This document shows positions 12,417 to 21,528 of a DNA stretch of 37,301 bases, piece by piece. How positions within the stretch are numbered: position 1 is the stretch's first letter; every line of letters starts with the position of its first letter. The notes below the pieces were generated by a model. That model worked only from the letters and a program-made list of their open reading frames with translations. It ran no database searches and had not been told where the DNA came from. Made by a program: the position numbers and the translations under genes. Source of the stretch: an uncultured Pelagibacteraceae bacterium (GTDB taxonomy: Bacteria; Pseudomonadota; Alphaproteobacteria; Pelagibacterales; Pelagibacteraceae); contig CABXTC010000009.1 in assembly GCA_902515095.1 (NCBI GenBank), forward strand, positions 1 through 37,301, read 5' to 3'.

Positions 12417-12446
12417 TTTAGATTACCTTGGACTACCACGGACTGA
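12417..12446 (+). repeat. Three 10-bp phased GGACTAC repeats beside core, element 2
   Basis: The decamers TTTAGATTAC, CTTGGACTAC and CACGGACTGA end 10 bp before the tRNA relic. They are the counterpart of 1401-1430. The outer units have diverged but the phase and the middle unit are kept, which argues for a binding function. Confidence 0.5.
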
Positions 12447-12456
12447 CTCATCTGTG

Positions 12457-12511
12457 TATCCCTCGGCTTTTAAGTCCTTTGTGTCTACCAATTTCACCAC
12501 GAGGGCATTAA
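12457..12511 (-). pseudogene. tRNA-Leu(UAA) relic / attachment-site core, copy B
   Basis: Perfect 55-bp copy of 1441-1495. The tRNA-like 5' end is at 12506, facing the chromosomal side. As in copy A, there is no variable arm or T-arm after the UAA anticodon loop. Its 5' end overlaps the 3' end of the gamma-glutamylcyclotransferase-like gene, whose stop codon TGA (12496-12494) lies within the tRNA-derived sequence. Confidence 0.75.
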
Positions 12512-12901
12512 GGCTACTTTTAAATACTTCTTATCTAGATTGCAATCTTTATATCCCCTCTTAACAACATTCAAATATCTTTCTGTCGGAAATTTGAAAG
12601 GAGTTTTTTTTACCATAGTGTAAGTCATTACTTTTTTTCCATAGTACAAAAAATAATATTTCTTATATAAAATTGGATAATCTTCATAAACATCAAGTTT
12701 TTTTTCATCGCTTTTAGATATTTCAAATAAACCACCAGGTACAATTGAATTTTTTTTTGGCTCAATATCTGCAGCACGATATTTACTTCTAAAAGTTAAT
12801 CTAAAATTTTTTAAATTTATCTTTTTTAAAAACTTACTATCTTTGCATCTTCTTCTCATTTGAAAATGATGTAGATTACTCCCATAAGCAAAATAGAGCA
12901 T
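12494..12901 (-). CDS. Gamma-glutamylcyclotransferase (AIG2)-like protein
   Basis: Residues 3-9 (YFAYGSN) are the family's substrate-loop signature. VPGGLFEIS (54-62) and the catalytic-Glu segment VYEDYP (Glu73) are in the right order for the BtrG/GGCT fold, and 135 aa is a typical length. The family opens gamma-glutamyl amides to 5-oxoproline; substrate here is unknown. The gene starts one base before the upstream CinA-like gene ends, so the two are cotranscribed. Unusually, the last five residues (LMPSW) and the stop are encoded by the tRNA-Leu relic that forms the element boundary, so integration would have replaced or fixed its C-terminus. Confidence 0.8.
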   Translation of the reverse strand: MLYFAYGSNLHHFQMRRRCKDSKFLKKINLKNFRLTFRSKYRAADIEPKKNSIVPGGLFEISKSDEKKLDVYEDYPILYKKYYFLYYGKKVMTYTMVKKTPFKFPTERYLNVVKRGYKDCNLDKKYLKVALMPSW

Positions 12902-13651
12902 TTAACGTTCTACAATTTCAATTTGTTTATCCTCGATAAACTCTAAAATCTGTGAATTACAAATATCTATTTTAGATTGATCTTCTGAACGAAGAACAAT
13001 TGAAACTCCTAATTTTCCAGCATGAAAGAAAGGGTAACTCCCAATCTCTACATCTTTATTATTATTTTGAACTTTAGTTAATGAGTTTGCAATTTCACTC
13101 TCAACAGTTCTTAAACTTATAGTGTGACTTAGTATTGGCTCACCCCCAACTATCTTATTTTTTAAACCACCTAGCATAGACTTCATTATTGATGGAACGC
13201 CCGGTAAACAAAATACATTCTCCACACTAAATCCAGGAGCACCACTGGTAGGATTTAATATAAGTTCGGCATTCTCTGGCATCCAAACCATTTTTTGTCT
13301 GCCCTCATTAAACTCACCTGGTTGGTAATAGGCTTCTAATATTTTAAATCCTTCTTTGTGTAGCTCGTATTTAAGACCAAAAGCTTTTGCTACTGATTGA
13401 GCAGTTATGTCATCATGAGTTGGGCCTATGCCGCCAGTTGTGAAAACATAATTATTAGATTTTCTTAAAATATTAAGTGTATCAACGATTGTTTTTTCTA
13501 CATCAGGAATAACTCTTACCTCATTTACTATTACACCAATAGAGTTAAGCCATGTTGCTAATGTGCTTGTATTAGTATCTTGGGTTCGTCCAGATAGGAT
13601 TTCATTCCCAATAATTAATATTGCAGCATTTACTTTTGTGTTTTTATTCAT
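12902..13651 (-). CDS. CinA N-terminal/molybdopterin-binding domain protein
   Basis: Residues 9-160 form a MoaB/CinA-N type domain: IIGNEILSGRTQDTN (13-27) and TTGGIGPTHDD (71-81), followed by FCLPGVPSIM. Alphaproteobacteria commonly carry this domain alone as a competence/damage-inducible-like protein, without the C-terminal PncC amidase. In full-length CinA the N-domain is an ADP-ribose pyrophosphatase, so a nucleotide-metabolite role is plausible. It heads a two-gene unit with 12494-12901. Only 20 bp separate its ATG from that of sfsA on the other strand. Confidence 0.8.
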   Translation of the reverse strand: MNKNTKVNAAILIIGNEILSGRTQDTNTSTLATWLNSIGVIVNEVRVIPDVEKTIVDTLNILRKSNNYVFTTGGIGPTHDDITAQSVAKAFGLKYELHKEGFKILEAYYQPGEFNEGRQKMVWMPENAELILNPTSGAPGFSVENVFCLPGVPSIMKSMLGGLKNKIVGGEPILSHTISLRTVESEIANSLTKVQNNNKDVEIGSYPFFHAGKLGVSIVLRSEDQSKIDICNSQILEFIEDKQIEIVER

Positions 13652-13671
13652 TTTAAATGTATAATTTTAAT

Positions 13672-14370
13672 ATGGAATTTACCAAGTCTTTAATAAAAGG
13701 CAAATTAATCAAAAGATATAAACGTTTTTTTTTGGATGTTAAATTAAATAAAGAAATTATAACAGCACATTGTCCCAATACAGGTTCAATGAAAGGTTTG
13801 CTTGAAGAAGGAAATGAGGTTTATCTTCTAAAACACGATGATCCTAAGAGAAAATTAAAATATGGTCTAGAAATAATCAAAGCTAAAAAGAATCTTGTTG
13901 GTGTTAATACACATATGGCTAACAAAATAGTTCACCATGGATTAAAAAATAATCTCATTAAAGAACTCACAAATAATGAGATTATAAAACCTGAGGTTTT
14001 CTATGACAAAAAGACCAGATTTGATTTTTTAATAGAAAAAAAAGGCCAAAAAAGTTTTTTGGAGGTTAAAAATGTTACTCTCTTTAGAGGTAAAAAAACA
14101 GCTGAATTTCCTGATGCAATAACCACCAGAGGTTCAAAACATTTACTAACACTTATTGATGCCATAAAAAAAGGTTATAAGTCTTATTTAATATTTTTAG
14201 TACAAATACAAAACATGGAATATTTTAAAATAGCAAATGATATAGATAGCGAATATTATAAGAATTACTTAATGGCAAAAAAAGCAGGAGTAAATTTTTT
14301 AGCTTATAGATGTAAAATTAGTTCTAAAGAAATCTATATAGAAAAAAAAATAAAGATTATAAATGAATAA
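13672..14370 (+). CDS. sfsA: Sugar fermentation stimulation protein SfsA
   Basis: I place the start at ATG 13672 (MEFTKSLIKGKLIKRYKRFF), which aligns with the usual SfsA N-terminus (LIKRYKRFL type), instead of five codons upstream. Further marks are CPNTGSMKGLL, TRFDFLIEKK, FLEVKNVTLF and AEFPDAITTRGSKHL, the conserved nuclease-like core; 232 aa is normal. SfsA proteins bind DNA and have a PD-(D/E)XK-like fold. The 3' end overlaps map by 8 bp. Confidence 0.88.
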   Translation: MEFTKSLIKGKLIKRYKRFFLDVKLNKEIITAHCPNTGSMKGLLEEGNEVYLLKHDDPKRKLKYGLEIIKAKKNLVGVNTHMANKIVHHGLKNNLIKELTNNEIIKPEVFYDKKTRFDFLIEKKGQKSFLEVKNVTLFRGKKTAEFPDAITTRGSKHLLTLIDAIKKGYKSYLIFLVQIQNMEYFKIANDIDSEYYKNYLMAKKAGVNFLAYRCKISSKEIYIEKKIKIINE

Positions 14371-15136
14371 TTATTCAGAAAAATTTGAAAAAATGAGAAT
14401 AGCCGGAAAGCTCGCGGCAAAAACGTTGGACATGTTAACAGAAAACATAAAAGAAGGTATATCAACAGCCTATTTAGACAAACTTGGTTATGAGTTTATA
14501 AGGGATCATGGTGGTCATTCAGCTCCACTCTACTACAGAGGTTTCACAAAATCTCTATGTACATCTCTTAATCATGTCGTTTGTCATGGTGTACCATCTG
14601 AGGATAGAATTTTAGTTGAAGGTGATGCTTTGAATATTGATGTGACCGCTATTATTAATGATCATTATGGGGATACAAGTCGTATGTTTTGTTTAGGAAA
14701 AACTTCTGTGAAATTAAATAATCTTATTGAAGCTACTTACTACTCTATGATGAAGGCTATAAAAATTCTTAAACCCGGAATAAAACTAGGTGATATAGGA
14801 CATGAAATTCAATCTTATGTTGAGGATAAGGGATTTTCTGTAGTTAAGGACTTCTGTGGTCATGGTATAAGCACTCAATTTCATGAGCCACCAAACATTC
14901 TACATTATGGAACAAAAAATACTGGTATGGAATTAAAACCAGGAATGACTTTTACAATAGAGCCAATGATAAATGCTGGTAAATTTAATGTGAAAATGCT
15001 TAATGATGGTTGGACTGCGGTCACTAAAGATAAATCGATGTCTGCACAATTTGAACATACTGTGGGAATTACAGAAAATAGTTATGAAATATTTACAGAA
15101 TCTGCTAAAGGTTATTTAAAGCCCCCATACTTATAA
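14363..15136 (+). CDS. map: Methionine aminopeptidase, type I
   Basis: Removes the initiator Met from nascent proteins in the cytoplasm. The five metal ligands of the family are visible at Asp93, Asp104, His167, Glu200 and Glu231, with His75 in the VCHGVPS motif and His174 in the active site. The CGHGIS and TIEPMI motifs are intact; 257 aa is usual for a type I enzyme without a zinc-finger extension. Translation overlaps sfsA by 8 bp; purB follows after 3 bp, so transcription probably continues into the purine genes. Confidence 0.95.
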   Translation: MNNYSEKFEKMRIAGKLAAKTLDMLTENIKEGISTAYLDKLGYEFIRDHGGHSAPLYYRGFTKSLCTSLNHVVCHGVPSEDRILVEGDALNIDVTAIINDHYGDTSRMFCLGKTSVKLNNLIEATYYSMMKAIKILKPGIKLGDIGHEIQSYVEDKGFSVVKDFCGHGISTQFHEPPNILHYGTKNTGMELKPGMTFTIEPMINAGKFNVKMLNDGWTAVTKDKSMSAQFEHTVGITENSYEIFTESAKGYLKPPYL

Positions 15137-15139
15137 TTA

Positions 15140-16432
15140 ATGATTAAAAGATATTCGAGAAAAGAACTCACTGATATTTGGTCAGAAGAAAACAAATATA
15201 AAATTTGGCTAGATGTTGAAATTGCTGCAGCACAGGCGATGGAGAAGATTGGTCAAATTCCAAAAGGAGTTGCTTCAACCGTTAAAAAAAAAGCCAGAAT
15301 AAATGTAAAGAGAATTCATCAAATTGAAGGTCAAGTTAAACATGATGTAATTGCATTTTTAACCTCTATTACAGAAAAAGCAGGAATAAAAGCGAGATAT
15401 CTTCATTTGGGAATGACTTCATCTGATGTTGTAGATACAAGTTTTAATATTCAATTAGCTCAATCAGGTAAAATTATTCTAAAAGACATTGATCAAATTT
15501 TAAAAGTAATAAAAAAGCAAGCCAATAGATATAAATTTACTCCTTGCATAGGCCGTAGTCATGGAATCCATGCTGAACCTATAACCTTTGGATTAAAATT
15601 AGCTTCATACTACGAAGAATTTAAACGAAACAGAAAAAGACTAGTTGATGCCATTAACGAAATATCAACTTGTGCAATTTCAGGGGCAGTTGGAACTTTT
15701 GCAAATGTAAATCCTAATGTTGAAAAACACGTTGCAAAGAAACTCGGATTAAAGGTTGAACCAATATCATCTCAGGTAATTCCAAGAGATAGACATGCAT
15801 TTTATTTTTCTGTCCTGGCTATTATTGCTGGATCTATTGAGAGAGTTGCTATTGAAATAAGGCATTTACAAAGGTCAGAGGTCTATGAATTACAAGAATA
15901 TTTCTCAAAAAAACAAAAAGGTTCCTCAGCTATGCCTCATAAAAAAAATCCAATTTTAAGCGAAAATCTGACTGGTCTCTCACGAATGGTTAGAAGTTCA
16001 GTAATTCCTGCACTTGAAAATATTGCACTATGGCATGAGCGTGATATTTCTCATTCAAGTGTTGAGAGAAATATTGGACCTGATGCAAATATAACTTTAG
16101 ATTTTGCACTTGTGAGGTTAACAAATATTTTAGAAGATATGATTGTATATCCAAAAAAAATGTTGGAAAATTTAAATCTTACAAAAGGTATAATATTTTC
16201 TCAGGAATTAATGCTTGAACTAACAAAAGCAGGTCTAACAAGAGAAAAATCTTATAAATTAGTACAAGGATATGCAAAGAAATGTTTTGCTGAAAATTTA
16301 AATTTGTTTAATCTGATTCAATCTGACAAATTAGTAATGAGTAAAATTTCAATTAGTAAATTGAGAACTATTTTTAGTTATTCAAAACATTTTAAAAATG
16401 TTAATCTGATATTTAGAAGAGTATTTAGATAA
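15140..16432 (+). CDS. purB: Adenylosuccinate lyase
   Basis: Cleaves SAICAR to AICAR and adenylosuccinate to AMP, both with release of fumarate. The fumarase/aspartase superfamily signature GSSAMPHKKNP is at 261-271, the catalytic-serine loop; TSSD (93-96) and GRSHGIHAEP (138-147, catalytic His) are also present. At 430 aa it is full length. It overlaps purC by one base (TAATG), the first of a string of purine genes in this operon. Confidence 0.95.
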   Translation: MIKRYSRKELTDIWSEENKYKIWLDVEIAAAQAMEKIGQIPKGVASTVKKKARINVKRIHQIEGQVKHDVIAFLTSITEKAGIKARYLHLGMTSSDVVDTSFNIQLAQSGKIILKDIDQILKVIKKQANRYKFTPCIGRSHGIHAEPITFGLKLASYYEEFKRNRKRLVDAINEISTCAISGAVGTFANVNPNVEKHVAKKLGLKVEPISSQVIPRDRHAFYFSVLAIIAGSIERVAIEIRHLQRSEVYELQEYFSKKQKGSSAMPHKKNPILSENLTGLSRMVRSSVIPALENIALWHERDISHSSVERNIGPDANITLDFALVRLTNILEDMIVYPKKMLENLNLTKGIIFSQELMLELTKAGLTREKSYKLVQGYAKKCFAENLNLFNLIQSDKLVMSKISISKLRTIFSYSKHFKNVNLIFRRVFR

Positions 16433-17217
16433 TGAAGAAAGGAAAAAAAATTTACGAAGGGAAAGCTAAGATCATATATTCAACCTCTGATAAAAATTTA
16501 GTAATTCAATACTTTAAGGATGATGCTACAGCTTTTAACAATATAAAAAGAACTACTATTGAAGGTAAAGGAGTTCTAAATAACAGAATATCAGAATACA
16601 TACTGTCAAATTTATCTCAAATTGGTATTAAAAATCATTTAGTTAAACGTCTTAATATGCGAGAACAAGTAATTAAATTTGTGGAAATAATACCAATAGA
16701 ATTTATTATTCGTAATGTTGCAACGGGCTCTCTTACAAAAAGACTTGGAATAGAGGATGGGACTGTTCTCAAAGAACCTTTAATCGAATACTGTTTGAAA
16801 GATGACAAACTTGGTGATCCTTTAATTTCTGAAGATCATATTTATGCTTTTGATTGGGCATCAAGAAAAGAAATTGAAAAAATAAAAAAGATGATTTTCA
16901 GAATTAATGATTTCATGATTGGAATGTTTAGAGGTGTAGGAATAAAATTAATTGATTTTAAGCTAGAGTTTGGAAGACTTAAAAATGATGGAAAAAAAGA
17001 TGTTATTTTAGCAGATGAAATTAGTCCTGATACTTGTAGATTATGGGACACAATAACAGATAAGAAACTTGATAAGGATAGATTTAGAAAAGACTTAGGA
17101 GATTTGATACCAGCTTATACTGAAGTGGCTAAAAGGTTGGGAATTCTTCATGAACAATCAAATGTTTCTGCTGTTAATATAACCAAATTATCATCTGTTA
17201 AAAAGAAAAGAAGATGA
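16432..17217 (+). CDS. purC: SAICAR synthase
   Basis: Joins aspartate to CAIR in an ATP-dependent step. Motifs in order: YEGKAKIIY (8-16), the DDATAFN loop, IEFIIRNVATGSLTKR, LIDFKLEFG and LADEISPDTCRLWD, all typical. The length (261 aa) is slightly above the bacterial norm of about 240, owing to a lysine/arginine-rich C-terminal tail. Its ATG overlaps the purB stop, and its own stop overlaps the purS start (ATGA), indicating coupled translation. Confidence 0.95.
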   Translation: MKKGKKIYEGKAKIIYSTSDKNLVIQYFKDDATAFNNIKRTTIEGKGVLNNRISEYILSNLSQIGIKNHLVKRLNMREQVIKFVEIIPIEFIIRNVATGSLTKRLGIEDGTVLKEPLIEYCLKDDKLGDPLISEDHIYAFDWASRKEIEKIKKMIFRINDFMIGMFRGVGIKLIDFKLEFGRLKNDGKKDVILADEISPDTCRLWDTITDKKLDKDRFRKDLGDLIPAYTEVAKRLGILHEQSNVSAVNITKLSSVKKKRR

Positions 17218-17456
17218 AAATTTCTGCGATAATCACTCTTAAGAAAGACGTCCTTGATCCACAAGGTAAAGTAATACACCAAGCATTAGATGGAATGGGT
17301 TTTAATTCTGTTAACGAAGTCAGACAAGGCAAATACTTTGAAATAGAAGTAAAAGAGGATGATCCAAAAAAAGCCAAATCTTTAGTGGATGAAATGTGTA
17401 AAAAGCTTTTAGCAAATCTCGTTATTGAAAATTATAAAATTATTGAAACACAATAA
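17214..17456 (+). CDS. purS: FGAM synthase subunit PurS
   Basis: The small subunit that bridges PurQ and PurL in the three-part FGAM synthase. The 80-aa protein has the family start (KISAIITLKKDVLDPQGK) and the DGMGFNSVNEVRQGKYFEIE core. It lies between purC and purQ, with a 4-bp overlap before it and a 3-bp gap after it, the standard order for organisms that use the split enzyme. Confidence 0.93.
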   Translation: MKISAIITLKKDVLDPQGKVIHQALDGMGFNSVNEVRQGKYFEIEVKEDDPKKAKSLVDEMCKKLLANLVIENYKIIETQ

Positions 17457-17459
17457 TTA

Positions 17460-18143
17460 ATGAAATCATCGGTCATAACTTTTCCTGGTTCAAATTGTGA
17501 TAGAGACATGGATGTTGCTCTAAAAAAATTTGGATTTAAAAATAAGATGGTCTGGCATGATGATCAAGAATTACCTAAAAGTGATTTAATAGTTCTGCCA
17601 GGTGGTTTTTCTTATGGTGACTATTTGCGATGTGGAAGTATGGCTTCAAAATCTAAAATCATGAAATCAGTTATTAATTTTGCAAAATCAGGGGGTTTGG
17701 TGATGGGAATATGTAATGGTTTTCAAATTTTAGTTGAAGCTGGTTTAGTTCCTGGAGTGCTGTTAAGAAATAAATATTTAGAATTTATTTGTAAAAATGT
17801 TTTTGTAAAAATTGAAAATAAAGAAAATTCTTATTTTAAAAATTTAGATAAAAATGTTTTTGAATTTCATATTGCACATAATGAAGGTAATTATTTTTGT
17901 ACTAACGAACAACTTAAAGAAATAGAAGACAATAATCAAATTGCAATTTATTACTGTGACCACGATGGTAATTTAGATAATGAAAACAATCCTAATGGTT
18001 CAATTAGAAACATTGCTGGTATTTTTAACAAAGAAAAGAATGTTCTTGGTATGATGCCACATCCTGAAAGAATGATCGATCAAAGTTTATCTGGTGAGGA
18101 TGGAGCAATTTTTTTTAAGAATCTAATTAATAATATAAAATAA
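17460..18143 (+). CDS. purQ: FGAM synthase glutaminase subunit PurQ
   Basis: A class I glutamine amidotransferase. The nucleophile is Cys85 in GICNGFQIL, and the His/Glu pair is in the MPHPER motif near the C-terminus. The N-terminal [10 protein letters not shown] and [14 protein letters not shown] signatures are intact. It supplies ammonia to PurL. 227 aa is normal. The stop overlaps the purL ATG by one base. Confidence 0.95.
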   Translation: MKSSVITFPGSNCDRDMDVALKKFGFKNKMVWHDDQELPKSDLIVLPGGFSYGDYLRCGSMASKSKIMKSVINFAKSGGLVMGICNGFQILVEAGLVPGVLLRNKYLEFICKNVFVKIENKENSYFKNLDKNVFEFHIAHNEGNYFCTNEQLKEIEDNNQIAIYYCDHDGNLDNENNPNGSIRNIAGIFNKEKNVLGMMPHPERMIDQSLSGEDGAIFFKNLINNIK

Positions 18144-20332
18144 TGCTAGTTAATGAAAAAATAGCAATTGAACATGGTTTAAAATCTGACGAATATAAGA
18201 AAATCTGTAAATTATTGAAAAGAATTCCTAATTTTACTGAACTAGGAATTTTTTCAGCAATGTGGAATGAACATTGTTCATATAAATCTTCAAGAATTCA
18301 TTTAAAAAAATTACCAACAAAAGGTAAAAACGTTATTCAGGGACCAGGTGAAAATGCAGGTATTATTGATGTAGATGATGGTGATGCTATAGTTTTTAAA
18401 ATTGAAAGTCATAATCATCCTTCATTTATTGAACCTTATCAAGGTGCAGCAACTGGTGTTGGCGGTATTATGAGGGATGTTTTTACTATGGGCGCTAGAC
18501 CGATAGCTAATTTAAATTCTATTCACTTTGGTTCGCCCCAACATAAAAAAACAAAAAATTTATTAAGAGGTGTTGTGCATGGAATTGGAGGTTATGGTAA
18601 TTGTATGGGTGTTCCAACAGTAGGTGGTCAAACCTCTTTTGATAGCTCTTATAACGGAAATATTTTAGTTAATGCTATGACTTTAGGTTTAGTGAAAAAA
18701 AACAAGATATTTTATTCAAAGGCAGCAGGTTTGAATAAGCCAGTTATATACGTGGGATCTAAAACAGGTCGCGATGGAATACATGGTGCCAGTATGGCTT
18801 CTGCAAGTTTTGACGATAAAATTGAGGAAAAAAAACCTACAGTGCAAGTTGGAGATCCTTTTACAGAAAAACTCCTTTTGGAAGCCTGTTTGGAATTAAT
18901 GGCAGGAGATTCAATAATCGCAATTCAAGATATGGGTGCAGCAGGTCTGACATCTTCAAGTATAGAAATGGCTTCAAAAGGAAATTTAGGAATAGAAATT
19001 GATTTAAATAAAGTCCCATGTAGAGAAACAAAAATGACGCCCTATGAGATTATGCTGTCTGAAAGTCAAGAGAGAATGTTAATTGTTCTTGAAAATGGTA
19101 AAGAAGAACTAGCAAAAAAAATATTTGATAAATGGAATCTAGACTTTGCTGTAATTGGAAAAACAACGAATACAAAAAATATTGAATTATTTTTTGACAA
19201 AAAACAAGTAGCCAAAATACCTGTAAATACTTTAGTTGAAAACTCTCCAATGTATGACCGAAAATGGAAAAAATCAAAACTCCCAAAAAAAATTAAGTTT
19301 GAAAAATCAAAATTAAAAAATCTCAAAATTTTGCAAGTATTAAAAAAAGTTTTATCTAGTCCTAATATTTGTAACAAAGAGTGGATTTGGCGACAATATG
19401 ATCATACGGTTATGGGTGACACTATACAAAAACCAGGGGGTGACTCTGGTGTAGTAAGGATCCATGGAACTGATAAAGCAGTAGCAGCAACAGTTGACTC
19501 TTCAGCAACTTATTGTTGGGCACATCCTTTAACTGGTGGAAAACAAGTTGTATGTGAGACATGGAGAAACTTAATCTCTGTTGGAGCCAAACCAATAGCA
19601 ATTACAAATTGTTTAAATTTTGGAAGTCCTGAGAAAGAAGAAAATATGGGTGAATTTGTAGAGTGTGTTCAGGGTATTGGTGAAGCATGTAAGTATCTAG
19701 AATACCCCGTCGTTTCTGGTAATGTATCTTTTTATAATCAAACAAAAGAAATTGGAATTAAACCTACTCCTGCCATTGGTGGTGTTGGATTGATCAAAAA
19801 CTATAAAAAAATGATAACAATGAATTTTAAGGAAGCAGGCAATCAAGTTTTAGTAATAGGCAAAACTGAAGGTCACATTGATCAAAGTTTATTTGCTAGG
19901 CTGGTATTAGATGAAAAAAATGGACCCCCTCCAGAGGTAAATTTATTTAATGAAAAGAATAACGGTGAAACATTATTAAACTTAATAGAAAAAAATTATA
20001 TTAAGAGTGCTCATGATGTTTCATTAGGAGGAATTATAACTGCAATTAGTAAGATGTGTATCAAGGGAAATAAAGGTATTGAACTTACAATTCCAAAATT
20101 TTTAATTAATGAAATTGAATATTTTTTTGCTGAAGATCAAGGAAGATACTTGATTGAGGTAAGTAAAGAAGATTTAAAAAACGTTATAAAAATTCTCGAT
20201 AAAAACTCAGTTCATTACGATCTGATTGGTAAAATTATAGATAATGACATGATTATTAATCAAAAGACGAAAGTAACAATTGACGAATTAAAATCTTATA
20301 ATACTAATTGGCTTAAAGAATATATGGTCTAA
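18143..20332 (+). CDS. purL: FGAM synthase large subunit PurL (small type)
   Basis: Converts FGAR to FGAM with ATP and ammonia. At 729 aa it is the split-type PurL, consistent with separate purS and purQ upstream. Recognisable blocks are [14 protein letters not shown] (His of the catalytic loop), [52 protein letters not shown] and, in the second half, [10 protein letters not shown] and [10 protein letters not shown]. The TMIV-type domains are duplicated as usual. bolA follows after 4 bp. Confidence 0.95.
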   Translation: MLVNEKIAIEHGLKSDEYKKICKLLKRIPNFTELGIFSAMWNEHCSYKSSRIHLKKLPTKGKNVIQGPGENAGIIDVDDGDAIVFKIESHNHPSFIEPYQGAATGVGGIMRDVFTMGARPIANLNSIHFGSPQHKKTKNLLRGVVHGIGGYGNCMGVPTVGGQTSFDSSYNGNILVNAMTLGLVKKNKIFYSKAAGLNKPVIYVGSKTGRDGIHGASMASASFDDKIEEKKPTVQVGDPFTEKLLLEACLELMAGDSIIAIQDMGAAGLTSSSIEMASKGNLGIEIDLNKVPCRETKMTPYEIMLSESQERMLIVLENGKEELAKKIFDKWNLDFAVIGKTTNTKNIELFFDKKQVAKIPVNTLVENSPMYDRKWKKSKLPKKIKFEKSKLKNLKILQVLKKVLSSPNICNKEWIWRQYDHTVMGDTIQKPGGDSGVVRIHGTDKAVAATVDSSATYCWAHPLTGGKQVVCETWRNLISVGAKPIAITNCLNFGSPEKEENMGEFVECVQGIGEACKYLEYPVVSGNVSFYNQTKEIGIKPTPAIGGVGLIKNYKKMITMNFKEAGNQVLVIGKTEGHIDQSLFARLVLDEKNGPPPEVNLFNEKNNGETLLNLIEKNYIKSAHDVSLGGIITAISKMCIKGNKGIELTIPKFLINEIEYFFAEDQGRYLIEVSKEDLKNVIKILDKNSVHYDLIGKIIDNDMIINQKTKVTIDELKSYNTNWLKEYMV

Positions 20333-20336
20333 TTTT

Positions 20337-20567
20337 ATGGCAATGGATTTAAAAGAGATAGAAAAACATATTAAAGAAGCATTACCTGATGCAACAATAG
20401 ATATACAAGATTTAGCAGGTGATGGTAATCATTATTCAGCAACAATAATGTCTTCTCAATTTGTAGGTAAAAGTAAAATTGAACAACACAAAATGGTTTA
20501 CAACTCTCTAAAAGGTAAAATGGGTAATGAGTTACATGCGCTAGCAATTAAAACAAAGGAACAATAA
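20337..20567 (+). CDS. BolA family protein
   Basis: A 76-aa protein with the BolA-like class II KH fold: IEKHIKEALPDA, then IQDLAGDGNHYSATIMSSQF, and the C-terminal helix GNELHALAIKTKEQ containing the conserved His. BolA proteins pair with monothiol CGFS glutaredoxins to handle [2Fe-2S] clusters. The next gene encodes exactly that partner, with the stop and start overlapping by one base. The position after purL is a common alphaproteobacterial arrangement. Confidence 0.9.
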   Translation: MAMDLKEIEKHIKEALPDATIDIQDLAGDGNHYSATIMSSQFVGKSKIEQHKMVYNSLKGKMGNELHALAIKTKEQ

Positions 20568-20902
20568 TGGATGATCAAACAAAAAATATAATAAAAAATC
20601 ATATTGATAGCAATGATGTATGTTTATTTATGAAAGGTACGCCAGACGAACCCCAATGTGGATTTTCAATGGCAGTTTCAAATATGCTTAAAATTCTTGA
20701 AGTGAAATTTAATGGTGTGAATGTTCTTGAAAACCAATCAATTCGTGAAGGAATTAAAATTTATAGTGATTGGCCAACTATTCCACAACTTTACATAAAA
20801 AAAGAGTTTGTTGGAGGATGTGATATTATTAAAGAAATGTATGAAAATGGTGAATTAAAAAAGATTCTGGAAAACAAGGGTATTGATTATAAAAAAGATT
20901 AA
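20567..20902 (+). CDS. grxD: Monothiol glutaredoxin, Grx4/GrxD type
   Basis: The 111-aa protein contains the CGFS active site in TPDEPQCGFSMAVSN, with the preceding KGTP loop and the WPTIPQLY glutathione-binding motif, followed by GGCDIIKEM. It carries and transfers Fe-S clusters, with BolA as partner. It is cotranscribed with bolA. Its end overlaps the end of the convergent methyltransferase gene by 4 bp, so no room is left for a separate terminator. Confidence 0.93.
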   Translation: MDDQTKNIIKNHIDSNDVCLFMKGTPDEPQCGFSMAVSNMLKILEVKFNGVNVLENQSIREGIKIYSDWPTIPQLYIKKEFVGGCDIIKEMYENGELKKILENKGIDYKKD

Positions 20903-21528
20903 TTAAAAATAGATCTTATTTTTTTTGAAAAAAATTTTCTAAATAAAGCAAGCAAACTCAATTTTTTGAAATCTTGCTCGTTTTCTACAAAATCATAATC
21001 TATTTCGTTTTCCCAATAAAGCTCAAGAATTAAACTATTTTTAAAATTTTTTCTCAACTGATGTATCATTGATACTGTTAAAATGGGCTCCATGAATTGT
21101 AATTTTTTTGAAATCAATAATTTTGAACTAACATCATCAAAGTCCATATGCCAAAGATGATCTTTTTTGTTTTCAAAAACTAGATTATCTTCTAGTTTAG
21201 TTGGTAACTCTATATAACCTTTGCTAGAAACTCTCTCTAATTCACTTATAAAAAATTTAGGATCATCAACATGTTCTAATACATGACTAGCGATTACAAA
21301 ATCAAAATGGTTATCTTTAAAAGGTAATATTTTGTTCTCTAACTTTACAAAATTTTTATCTTTATAAAAATTTGACAAATCTTGGACATCACAAATAGTA
21401 GTAGCAAATTTATTAGCAGTATAACCACATCCAATATCTAAAACTTTCCATTCACTATTTTTTGAGAGAATTGATTGTATATAATTTTTTGATGATCTTT
21501 TAATCAATTTATCTTGAGTAATATTCAA
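20899..21528 (-). CDS. Class I SAM-dependent methyltransferase
   Basis: The SAM-binding motif [12 protein letters not shown] is at residues 34-45, with [16 protein letters not shown] (about 76-91) as motifs II/III of the Methyltransf_11 family. The C-terminal half resembles proteins that modify small molecules or lipids; substrate unknown. The open frame starts with TTG at 21528 and overlaps the last 20 bp of rpsD, so it is translated off the rpsD message. At 209 aa it is of ordinary length. Confidence 0.8.
   Translation of the reverse strand: MNITQDKLIKRSSKNYIQSILSKNSEWKVLDIGCGYTANKFATTICDVQDLSNFYKDKNFVKLENKILPFKDNHFDFVIASHVLEHVDDPKFFISELERVSSKGYIELPTKLEDNLVFENKKDHLWHMDFDDVSSKLLISKKLQFMEPILTVSMIHQLRKNFKNSLILELYWENEIDYDFVENEQDFKKLSLLALFRKFFSKKIRSIFN

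Larger units (their letters stand above)
1496..12511. mobile_element. Integrated element 2 (about 11 kb, no recombinase)
   Basis: It is bounded by perfect 55-bp direct repeats of a tRNA-Leu relic (1441-1495, 12457-12511). Inside these it has an almost identical 33-bp direct repeat at each end (1561-1593, 12309-12341, one mismatch) and an inverted 9-bp pair (ATCCTATAA at 1595-1603, TTATAGGAT at 12406-12414). Cargo: small acidic and basic proteins, a nuclease/channel operon, a CII-like regulator, a DUF4116 repeat protein and a lipoprotein operon. All three divergent promoters share one operator motif. No integrase, transposase, relaxase, terminase or replication gene is visible, so movement would need enzymes supplied from elsewhere. 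Base composition is as AT-rich as the flanking chromosome. Confidence 0.75.

Noticed and set aside
19050..19377. Minus-strand hydrophobic frames inside purL
   Set aside because: Antisense shadows of an intact, conserved purL coding sequence.
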